Of a stretch of DNA of 64,000 bases, positions 40,585 through 48,700 are shown piece by piece (the first letter of the stretch is position 1; every line of letters begins with the position of its first letter). The notes under the pieces were generated by a model. The model had not been told where the DNA came from. It did not search any database and worked only from the letters and a program-made list of their open reading frames with translations. This DNA comes from Peristeroidobacter agariperforans. GTDB lineage: Bacteria > Pseudomonadota > Gammaproteobacteria > Steroidobacterales > Steroidobacteraceae. The DNA is taken from contig NZ_RYFW01000004.1 of assembly GCF_004138335.1 (NCBI RefSeq), positions 248,001-312,000 on the forward strand. The letters run 5' to 3'. The position numbers and the translations under genes were made by a program.

Positions 40585-40634
40585 CGGGTTTTGATCCCGC
40601 CATTCGGAGGTTCGAATCCTTCCGCCCCAGCCAA
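40585..40634 (+). repeat. Right copy of 50-bp direct repeat (tRNA-Gln 3' end)
   Basis: An exact copy of 29324-29373. It contains the anticodon loop through CCA only, so it cannot encode a tRNA. The A-rich sequence that follows resembles that after the intact tRNA, so duplication or homology extends about 35 bp further with mismatches. Confidence 0.92.
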
Positions 40635-40676
40635 CCACAATAGTTAAAACAACAATCTAGAAAACGCTGTCGCGCT

Positions 40677-40750
40677 CGCTCCGGGTGAGCCGTAAGCAAC
40701 GGCGGCGCGCTTTTATGATTCGGGCGCGCCAGCGCGAACTTTTGTTACCC
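40677..40750 (-). repeat. Degenerate attC outside the island
   Basis: GTGAGCCGTAAGCAACGGCG, then CGCTTTTATGATTCGGGCGC and GCGCGAAC...GTTACCC align with the cassette 18 attC with scattered changes and a short deletion. One core end (GTTACCC) is recognisable; the other is lost. Confidence 0.65.
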
Positions 40751-41065
40751 ACTCTCGTGCGCCTCCACAACCGCTCGCATCCAAAAGAAAAGGCGACGTG
40801 AGTACGGGTTCGCTGCTTCCGTTGATTCACGCGCAAGGACTATCTGTTCCTTTGTCCCCTGCCAATTCTGCGCAGGGTAATGACCACGCTCGCACCACAC
40901 CGGTTCTGGATTGAAGCTGCAGGTTCGGCGACTTGGATCGTACTGCAGGGTTCCGACGTGATGATCGGGACGCCATGCTGTACCAAATTCTTCAGAAAGA
41001 ACCCGATACGTGGTTGCCTTCTCATCGCGCGGATATGGGTCGATGTAGAGCGGGACTCTGCTCAT
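40745..41065 (-). CDS. Hypothetical protein, probably from an old integron cassette
   Basis: A 106-residue protein: MSRVPLYIDPYPRDEKATTY, RVLSEEFGTAWRPDHHVGTL and ARESTEAANPYSRRLFFWMR. No family is recognised. Its stop TAA lies inside the GTTACCC end of the degenerate attC, the same layout as the cassette genes to the left, and it is in the cassette orientation. Its start overlaps the ABM-family gene stop (ATGA), so it is translationally coupled to that gene. The expressed product is plausible but unproven. Confidence 0.55.
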   Translation of the reverse strand: MSRVPLYIDPYPRDEKATTYRVLSEEFGTAWRPDHHVGTLQYDPSRRTCSFNPEPVWCERGHYPAQNWQGTKEQIVLARESTEAANPYSRRLFFWMRAVVEAHESG

Positions 41066-41388
41066 GGCCCACGTTCACTAACAGCGCGATCCGCTCGCAG
41101 CGGCTGCCAAATGGTGATTGCGCGATCCTGCCGCAGTAGCCGGGGTAGCGCGTCGTGCCATCGCTGACGATAGGGACGTTGGAGTTGAACGTCGATGACG
41201 TCCTGGTGGCTCTGCCAGGTCTCATACAGCATGAAGCGGTTCTCGTCGTTCGGATCCCGGTGCAGGATCGCTTCGCGAAATGCGGATTCTCCTCTCATCG
41301 CATCCAGCACGCCTTCGAGCAACTCGAGAAACTCGGGACGCCGCTCCGGAACGACATCGAACACGATCACATAAGTCACGGGCGCCAT
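41062..41388 (-). CDS. Antibiotic biosynthesis monooxygenase (ABM) fold protein
   Basis: A 108-residue dimeric alpha/beta-barrel protein: VTYVIVFDVVPERRPEFLEL, SAFREAILHRDPNDENRFML and YETWQSHQDVIDVQLQRPYR. The E-W-x-s-x-x-d-x-H pattern is typical of ABM/YgiN-type quinol or small-aromatic monooxygenases. The ATG at 41388 has GGAG about 6 nt upstream and is preferred over a codon at 41457. It overlaps the next minus-strand gene by 4 nt. The substrate is unknown. Confidence 0.78.
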   Translation of the reverse strand: MAPVTYVIVFDVVPERRPEFLELLEGVLDAMRGESAFREAILHRDPNDENRFMLYETWQSHQDVIDVQLQRPYRQRWHDALPRLLRQDRAITIWQPLRADRAVSERGP

Positions 41389-41684
41389 GGGGACTCCATC
41401 CAAGTAGCGGATCAAAACCTCAGCTCCAGTGTCCGTGTATTCGAGTACGCGATCCATTACCTCTCAGGTAAAGCTTGGATATCTGACCACAGTCGCACTG
41501 TTCGAAGGGAGATTTTCACTTCCCTTCACCCGTATTCATCGAGCCATCGCTGCGGCTCACGCTGCCGGTGTAGCGGCGCACGATGTCGTCGGGCGGGGGC
41601 GTGACGCGATTGACTGCGGGCATGCAGTAGCAATACAAGCAACCAACAACGGCCTTGCGGGCTGTTTTGTACTGAGGTGTGAGT

Positions 41685-42008
41685 ATGCCTGTCAGGATCA
41701 AGATAACGGGGCGGTTGATCGCCGCGGCGCGCGCCTTGACCGGCGTCAATCGGGGCGATTTCGCCGCGGCGGCTGGAGTGTCGCCCGAGACTATTGCTTC
41801 GATGGAGGCAAACGGCAGCGCCTGGTTGCACTCGGAAAGTGATGCGGATGCCGTGTGCCGCGCGTTCGATAAATTCGGGATCGTCGTGCTGGGCGAGTCG
41901 GACGGGATGGGCGCCGGCGTCAGGTTGAAATTCACGCGTCAGGATGTGCGGCAGATTGCTCGTCTCGAAGACGAGGGCGGAGTGGTCGGCTCGGACGACG
42001 CGCCCTGA
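41685..42008 (+). CDS. XRE-type helix-turn-helix regulator
   Basis: A 107-residue protein. The N-terminal Cro/C1 helix-turn-helix reads RLIAAARALTGVNRGDFAAA, AGVSPETIASMEANGSAWL. The C-terminal part AVCRAFDKFGIVVLGESDGM, GAGVRLKF is common in small XRE proteins next to mobile regions. The ATG at 41685 with GAGG 8 nt upstream is preferred over the GTG at 41679. It stands alone between convergent and divergent minus-strand genes; the target is unknown. Confidence 0.8.
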   Translation: MPVRIKITGRLIAAARALTGVNRGDFAAAAGVSPETIASMEANGSAWLHSESDADAVCRAFDKFGIVVLGESDGMGAGVRLKFTRQDVRQIARLEDEGGVVGSDDAP

Positions 42009-42019
42009 TCCGGCTTCTG

Positions 42020-42352
42020 CTATGTGCCGAGCTCTTTTGATACGTGTTTCGTTATTTCTTTAATGTTTCTAGAGAACTCCGCCTCCAGATCAATGCCGCA
42101 TTTGCTCGCAAGAACGATGACTGACCACAAACAGTCCGATAATTCATGCCCCAGTTTGGATTGGCACTCATCGATGTGACGGATGCCTGCGTTCGCCTGA
42201 ATCAGTTTGGCCAGATCGCCAATGTCTCCTACGAACCCAAGTGCAAGTTCTTCGGTGGTCCAGGCGCGTCCGTGCAACTTGATCGCGAGCTTTTCGTAAA
42301 GATCGTTGAGTTTTAGCGCGGATTCCTGCAGTTCTTCGAATTTCATAGTCAT
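42020..42352 (-). CDS. MazG-like nucleotide pyrophosphohydrolase-type protein
   Basis: A 110-residue all-helical protein: FEELQESALKLNDLYEKLAI, GFVGDIGDLAKLIQANAG and LGHELSDCLWSVIVLASKCG. The ELSDCLW segment is the ExxD metal-binding helix of MazG-type enzymes; the first ExxE-like pair is less clear. Such proteins hydrolyse NTPs or modified nucleotides. The start ATG overlaps the aminotransferase stop (ATGA), so it is the second gene of that operon. Confidence 0.72.
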   Translation of the reverse strand: MTMKFEELQESALKLNDLYEKLAIKLHGRAWTTEELALGFVGDIGDLAKLIQANAGIRHIDECQSKLGHELSDCLWSVIVLASKCGIDLEAEFSRNIKEITKHVSKELGT

Positions 42353-43536
42353 TTGGCTGCCAGCCTGCTGCAATCGTCGATCAGCGCGCCCAGCACGGCG
42401 ATGCCACGTCGAATCCTTTCGGGTGGCACGGTGACGAACGACAAGCGGAGAGTATTCCGCTGCGGTTCTTCGGCGAAGAACGGCGCGCCCGGTACGAATG
42501 CGACGTTCTCGGCAATTGCTCTCTGCAGCAGTTCCACGCTATCCATGCCGGAGGGCAGGTTCACCCAGATGAACATGCCGCCCTCCGGGCGATTCCAGGT
42601 GACGCTTTTTGGGAAATGCTCCTGCATTGCTTCCAGCATGACCTGGCAGCGTTCCCGATAGAGTTTGCGGATCGTGGGAATGTGCGTGTCGAGGAAGCCG
42701 TCTTTGACGCACTCGTAAACGATGCGTTGAGTAAACGAAGGTGTGTGCAGGTCCGCCGCCTGCTTCGCTTGGACCAGCTTGCGATGCAGAGCTTGAGGTG
42801 CGATCAAATAACCCACACGCAGTCCGGGTGTCAGCACCTTGGAGAACGAACCCAGGTACACGACATTGTCCGGCATCATCGACTTCAACGTCGGCAGGGC
42901 GTCGCCCGTATATGAAAGCGCGCCGTAGGGATCGTCCTCGACGACCAGCAGCCCGGCGTCGACAGCGACTTTCGCTAGTTGCTCGCGCCGTGCCAGCGGG
43001 ATACGGCGCCCGGTGGGATTCTGAAAGTTGGGCAGGCAATACATGAAGCGCGCGCCGCTCAAGACATCCTTGGTCAGCATCTCTGGCCGCGGCCCGTGCT
43101 CGTCCGAAGGCACGGAAACATAAGTCGGTTCGCTCAGCGAGAACGCCTGTAGCGCGCCGAGGTAGGTCGGCGTCTCGACGAGCACGCGACTGCCTGGATC
43201 GATCAGCGTCTTGCCGAGCAGGTCGAGCGCTTGCTGCGATCCGGTTGTGATCAGCACATCGGCGGGGTCGATGCGCACCGAGCCGGCCGAGTGTCGCGCG
43301 GCGATCCATTCACGCAATTGCATGTAGCCTTCGGTCGGGCCGTACTGGAGTGCCGGCGTCGGCGCCGTCGTGAGAATCGTCTGCGTGCTCGCGAGCACCC
43401 GGTCCACCGGAAAGGTGTCCGGCGACGGCAGGCCGCCGGCGAAGGAGGTGATCTCGGGCCGCTCGGTGACCTTCAGGATTTCGCGGATGACGGAGCTGGT
43501 GAGCTTCTGCGCACGCTGTGACAAGGTCAGGTTCAT
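42349..43536 (-). CDS. PLP-dependent aminotransferase (class I/II, LysN/2-aminoadipate type)
   Basis: A 395-residue fold-type I aminotransferase: EITSFAGGLPSPDTFPVDRV, LQYGPTEGYMQLREWIAARH, YCLPNFQNPTGRRIPLARRE and the PLP lysine in VYLGSFSKVLTPGLRVGYLI. These are features of the MocR-like/LysN group without the N-terminal GntR domain. The start at 43536 gives the usual MNLTLSQRAQKLTSSVIREI; upstream in-frame codons lack support. Substrate (2-aminoadipate, aromatic or branched amino acids) is not resolvable. It overlaps the MazG-like gene by 4 nt. Confidence 0.88.
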   Translation of the reverse strand: MNLTLSQRAQKLTSSVIREILKVTERPEITSFAGGLPSPDTFPVDRVLASTQTILTTAPTPALQYGPTEGYMQLREWIAARHSAGSVRIDPADVLITTGSQQALDLLGKTLIDPGSRVLVETPTYLGALQAFSLSEPTYVSVPSDEHGPRPEMLTKDVLSGARFMYCLPNFQNPTGRRIPLARREQLAKVAVDAGLLVVEDDPYGALSYTGDALPTLKSMMPDNVVYLGSFSKVLTPGLRVGYLIAPQALHRKLVQAKQAADLHTPSFTQRIVYECVKDGFLDTHIPTIRKLYRERCQVMLEAMQEHFPKSVTWNRPEGGMFIWVNLPSGMDSVELLQRAIAENVAFVPGAPFFAEEPQRNTLRLSFVTVPPERIRRGIAVLGALIDDCSRLAAK

Positions 43537-43775
43537 GAAAATCGCTCTCGACTTTGGCGAGTCGCCAAGTCGTACGGTGGCACGATTCCCGCGGCGATGG
43601 CATGCACACTTATCCCTCATTTCTTCCATGTCAGATGACTGGCCGACGGCGTATACGCGAGAGCTTTGTTTGCGTTTGCCACCTTACAAAGGTGCCCATT
43701 CTGCCAGTTGTTTGCTGCCCGGCACCCGGCGCAGTGTGATGACGCGTCCGCTAGCGTGTACGGAGGATTCAAGAC

Positions 43776-45752
43776 GTGGGCTACAGCGAGCTTTCGATTC
43801 CGACGGACATCCCCTGGAAGCGACTGGCCGTTTCCGGTGACATGCTCGACCCCAGGCACGGCGATCTGCGCTTCCCGCGTAAGTGGGATACATCGATCGC
43901 GGCGTTTTATCACGAGCCCCCCGAAACGGACCCGGCGTACTGCCAGCGCCGCCTCACCTATATCAAGATCGTCTGCACGATCACGAATTATCAGCTGGCG
44001 GCCAACGACGTCACGATCCTGGATCGACTGCGCACTACCCCGATGCTGGCCGCGCCGTATCGCGAGTTCGAGCTTAATGCGACGCGCGCGTATCCCTGCC
44101 ACGGAGCGCTGTTGCAGGTCGGTGTGTATCCCAACCCGGACGAGAACGTGCCGCTGCACGATTTTCCATACGTGGCCTCCATGCAGCCACGCAAGCGTGA
44201 GCTCTACGAAGTGGCGACTCAGTCCGGCGAAGTCGCCAGCCAGTCTGCCAACAAGCTCAATGTGATGAAAGGCGGTACGACCACCGGGACCACCGAAGAT
44301 TACGACCTTGACATGGGCGGCGGCAGCGGCGGCCATAGCGGGGTGTTTGGACTGTGGTCGGAGCAGCACTCGAACGAGCAGAAACAAGTCGGCACCATCC
44401 AGCGCAACCAGACCCAGAACCAGAACGTATCGACGACCGACGCTTCGCGCGAACGCCGCGAGACGTATTCCTTCTCGACGAGCATCAATCAACTGCACAC
44501 CTTGTTGCAAAGTTATCATCTGGGCACGAATCGCGTGATGTTCTTCATGCAGCCGGTGCCGCACATGCAGGATGCGAAGTTCAGTTTCGTGCGTGGCCTG
44601 CGGCGTATCGAAGGCGTGCAGGAGTTCTTTCTCATCATCAACCGTCCCGCGCGCGTGCCCGGCTTTTGCCTAGAAATAGCCCTGGAAACGGCGCACTTGT
44701 ATGTGCGTCATGCTTATACGCCGAGACTGATCCCACTATCGGATGCGTATTCGCCCACGAATCTCGCCAAGACCGAGGAAGCGATCGGTTCTGCGGTCAA
44801 GGGAAATTCGGCGTATCAGCGGTATAGAGACTACCGCGACGCATGGAACTCGCTGTGGCCCTGGGAGCGCAAGACCGTAGCCAACCCGCAGTGGGACCCG
44901 TACGGAGCGAGCGACATCTGGTTGACGGCGGGCGAGGTGCCGGTGCGCCTCCCGGACATCGGCATCGAGGACGTGGCGCTCATCTACGAGCAATATGAAG
45001 CGCACACCGGCGAATTTTTCGTCAGCGGCCGGCGCTTCTGTGCTTGCTGGCTGCCGACACCGCATGAGCCGATCGAAGAAGAGCCTGACGAAGCAGGCGA
45101 GGAAGTGCACGAGCCCGATGAGCATTGCGAGGATTCCTCGCCCGCGAGCATTTCTACTTGCGACATCGCGCCCGGCTCGATCGTGTTCTCCGATTTGCTC
45201 GGTGGGGGCGGCTATACCCTTGCCGGCGCCAAGACGGCGCAGTTCTCCAACGGACTCACCGCCGATCTGAACCGGGCGTTGTCGTCGAGCCTGTTGTCCC
45301 CCGAGCGCAAGGCCTATGGACGCGGCTCGTTCTTCGAGACCGAATTCATGCTCGAAGAGCTGAGTGAGTTGGTGAGAAGGACAGCGCGCCTGGATACCGA
45401 TATCTCCAACCTGAAAGCCTTCCGCGAAGGGCCGCGAGAACTACTGCGAAAATTCAAGGGCGCGGCCGTCCTGCGTGAGTTCGCCGGCATGACGACGGCG
45501 ACCATGATGAGCACATTGAGTATGGATGCCGCATCGGCGCGACGGCTCAAGTGCGACGTGCTTCTCGAAGTGCTGGAGCAATCGGACGCGAGGCTGCCTC
45601 ACACGGTCGATCGCGAGGAGGCTACGAGGGGAGTCGAAGATCGCGCGACGCGTGAGGCAAGGCTGATTGCCTCCGGACGTGGCGACGCCCGGCCACAGCG
45701 AGAAACCAAGAGGGCAACCGTTCGCAAACGACCGAAGAAGTCCCATCGGTGA
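43776..45752 (+). CDS. Unrecognised 658-residue protein paired with the RHS gene
   Basis: I do not recognise a family. The N-terminal 160 residues (SIPTDIPWKRLAVSGDMLDP, RRLTYIKIVCTITNYQLAAN) look beta-rich. Residues about 165-190 are Gly/Thr rich, and 200-225 are Gln/Asn rich (QVGTIQRNQTQNQNVSTTDA). Then come LLQSYHLGTNRVMFFMQPVP and a domain to about 410. An acidic stretch near 435-455 (EEEPDEAGEEVHEPDE) precedes a helical C-terminus and a very basic tail (KRATVRKRPKKSHR). The start is GTG with GGAGG 9 nt upstream. No signal peptide or membrane helix is seen. It ends 9 bp before the RHS gene, so they form one unit; it may process, encapsulate or deliver the RHS product (inference). Confidence 0.7.
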   Translation: MGYSELSIPTDIPWKRLAVSGDMLDPRHGDLRFPRKWDTSIAAFYHEPPETDPAYCQRRLTYIKIVCTITNYQLAANDVTILDRLRTTPMLAAPYREFELNATRAYPCHGALLQVGVYPNPDENVPLHDFPYVASMQPRKRELYEVATQSGEVASQSANKLNVMKGGTTTGTTEDYDLDMGGGSGGHSGVFGLWSEQHSNEQKQVGTIQRNQTQNQNVSTTDASRERRETYSFSTSINQLHTLLQSYHLGTNRVMFFMQPVPHMQDAKFSFVRGLRRIEGVQEFFLIINRPARVPGFCLEIALETAHLYVRHAYTPRLIPLSDAYSPTNLAKTEEAIGSAVKGNSAYQRYRDYRDAWNSLWPWERKTVANPQWDPYGASDIWLTAGEVPVRLPDIGIEDVALIYEQYEAHTGEFFVSGRRFCACWLPTPHEPIEEEPDEAGEEVHEPDEHCEDSSPASISTCDIAPGSIVFSDLLGGGGYTLAGAKTAQFSNGLTADLNRALSSSLLSPERKAYGRGSFFETEFMLEELSELVRRTARLDTDISNLKAFREGPRELLRKFKGAAVLREFAGMTTATMMSTLSMDAASARRLKCDVLLEVLEQSDARLPHTVDREEATRGVEDRATREARLIASGRGDARPQRETKRATVRKRPKKSHR

Positions 45753-45761
45753 GTCACGGCC

Positions 45762-48700
45762 GTGGCGTTCTGGCTCATCCTGATCAAAATCGTCAAAGCG
45801 TTGATGACGATCCGGAAGTACGCGGGCCTGCTGTCCGCGCTCTCCTCCGGCAAGCTGGTCGAAAGCATCTTCAGCGACCTGTTGATTGGCTACGCGCGCG
45901 ACCACCTGGTGAAGGCCGGCATTCCCCTCGATCGGCTCGATTTCGAGGAGCAGGCGAAGCAATGGATTGAAAATGAACTGGACGGTGCGGCGGGCGATCT
46001 GAGCGAACATGCGATCGTCATCGCTCCAGGCGTGATCCGTGCGGCGCTCAAGGAAGAAATGCAACGCCTGCTCACGGGAAAATCGATGGGGAACGGTCTT
46101 GAGGCGACGCGCAATCAAGGCCGCTCCGGCGACCCCATCGTGCTGCACCGGGGCGAGTTCGAGCACGTCACGACTGATCTCTCGTTGAACGGCGCGGGCA
46201 TCGATCTCGCGTTTCGTCGCACGTATCGCAGTGGCGCCGACTATCTCGGCCCGATCGGGCGCGGCTGGGATCATTCCTTCAATCTTCGATTGATCGAGAA
46301 GAACGAACACCTAGTGGCGCGCTTCACCGGCCGGCTCGGCCAGGATGTCTTTTACCGCCATCCGCGCTTCGGCCAGGCGCAGTACGGCTACTTTGCTCCG
46401 CCCAACGGGACGCATGACATCCTGGTTCCAACACCGACGGGATCGTTTCGCATCGAGCAACCGGGCGGAGGCAGCATCGCGTACGAGCGCTGCGGGCCGA
46501 TGGAGCACCGGGCGATACTCATCAAGTCACCCGGCTCGCACGTACTGTCGCTGCAATATGACGCCGACGATCGCTTGACGCGCCTCGTCGCCAATAGTCC
46601 GGGCAGATATATCGACCTGAGCTATGACTCACTCGGACGCATCGCTGAGATTCGCGATCACACCGGCCGCAGTTGCGAGTACGAGTACGACGAAGGGGGC
46701 TTGTTGATATCCGCGCGCCAGGCTGTGGTGACCGAAGGCAAGTCGCGCGTCGACATGGAGCTGTACGAATACACGCTCGTCGGCCAATCGCGCCGCCTCG
46801 CTCGGATCTGCGACGAGGAAGGCGTGGTCATGGTTGAAAACGTCTACGACTGTCGCTCGACCTCGGAGACCCTTGGATATGTGATCGAGCAGACGCTCAA
46901 AGCTGGAAGATCGGTCTACTCATACGAGCCGTTGTCCGCGCCGTCTCCCACCCTCAGCTCGGTGGATGCGCCGACGTTGCGCGTATTCGAGTGGGGGCCG
47001 GATGGCCACGTCATCGAACGAATCTTCAACGAAGCTGGCAATGAACTGCTTCGGCGCGAGGACTACACAGACGGCGGCAGCCGGCGCACTGCGCTGTTTC
47101 GCAAGCGGTACAACAGCGACGGTGCGGTGATCGTCACCATGGACCCCGAAGGCGAGCTTGTGCAGTATCTGTACGGACGCGAGCAGGTCGATACCCAGGG
47201 TCTGTGGTCCGATGTGCCCAATCCCTTGCTGGATGCGACGGCGTCGCAACGCATGGCGTTTGGAAACAAGCTCTCGAGCGTGCATCGCGCGAAGCAGATC
47301 GAGCCGTTGCAGCTAGCGCTGGAGCAGGAGGAATGGCTGGCTCTGCTGCCGCCGCCCAAGCAACGGATGGACCCACAAGATGTCGTGTCGAAGTACCAGT
47401 ATGCGGAGACAACTCAGCAACTGATCGCTCGGTCCGATCCGCAGCACACGGTATCGCCGGACCCATTGCACGTGGAATCGGCCCCGATGGGTACGCCGCT
47501 TTACGATCCCTCGCACGTGCTGGCGCTGAACTTTCGGCGTCACCTGACCACGTTTCACTTCGATAGCGACGGGGTCCTATTGCGAACAAACTATCCCGAT
47601 CGAGCCGCGCCGGCATCTGCCCCCATCACCGAACAGGTATTGGCGCGGGACGCGAAGGGCCGTTCGCTGCAGATCGCGGATCGTCGCGGCTATGTCTCGT
47701 TTCATGAGCACTACCCGGAGAGCGGCTCGGCTCCTGCGAGCGAGATCTCTGGTTTCCTCAAGCGTCGCTTGTTGCCCCATCTGGACTGGCGGCTCGACGA
47801 CAGCACTCCGGACATTCTGGAAATACGCAGCACCGGTGCGTGGGCTCGGAGCAATGCTGGTTTCGCCGGTTTGAATCCCACCGCACGGCTCGAGCTGCAC
47901 CTGGAGGGCGTACGCATCGAGTTGTGGCAAACCCCGTCCGGCAGCGTTTCGAGTGCTCATTCGGCAGTGAACGTTGCGGTGGACGGCGTTGCACACGGAG
48001 TTTGGAATCAAGCGGTGAACGCGCGGTATGTCGTACAGCAATTGCCACGTGGCACTCATGTCGTGACGATCTCCACTGCTCAGCCGGGGAGCTTCACGGT
48101 AGGGCGAGTACAAACCCACGTTGCGGTCGACTACGAGGTCGATGCTCTGGGTCGAGTGGTTCGAGAGAGCGACGCGCGTGGCTGTCCGACGACACGAGTA
48201 TTCGACTCGCTCGATCGGGAAGTCGTCGTTGAGCGCGGCCCGGCTGTATTGGCCACGACGCGGCGGTTGAGTTACGGCGCGTGGGGTGAGTTGCTGCGTG
48301 AGGATGTCACGTGGCGTGACAGCTCCGGGCAACCGATCGAAGGCGGCAACATTTCGACCATCTATGAGTACGATTTCCGTGGGTTGCTGGCGTGCGAGAC
48401 CAAAGGTTCGACGCTTGGCCAGCGGCGTCGCACACAGCGTCGCTACGATCAACGTGGCCAGGTAAGCTCGACACGAAACGGTCGAGGCGTCGTTACGGGA
48501 TACCGGCACGATGACCTTGGCCGTCGTGTTCAGACGACGCGCGCAGCGTGCTCGCCCGAGCAATCGACCCGAACTTATCGCTACGACAAAACGGGTCGAA
48601 AGCTGCTGGAACGCAGTGCCACTGGCGCCTGGACGATCATGGGCTATCGCGCCAACGGCACCATCGTGTCGGGCTACAACTCGCGTGGCTTGATCCGTGT

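Larger units (their letters stand above)
29324..40634. mobile_element. Chromosomal integron island inserted at the tRNA-Gln 3' end
   Basis: About 11.3 kb between two exact 50-bp copies of the tRNA-Gln 3' end. Contents from right to left are a non-coding strip, intI (plus strand), attI, and 18 gene cassettes on the minus strand, each closed by an attC site. The attC sites fall into a few similar classes, which is typical of sedentary chromosomal integrons. The tRNA target and direct repeats suggest that the island was placed, or tandemly duplicated, by a site-specific event. No tyrosine recombinase other than IntI is present, so the mechanism of island insertion is open. Confidence 0.88.

Noticed and set aside
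40585-40634. Second tRNA-Gln gene
   Set aside because: Only the 3' part from the anticodon loop is present; the acceptor 5' strand and D-arm are missing.
41516-41935. 139-residue minus-strand frame opposite the XRE gene
   Set aside because: Overlaps the helix-turn-helix gene antisense; only its last 35 residues look protein-like and there is no ribosome site.
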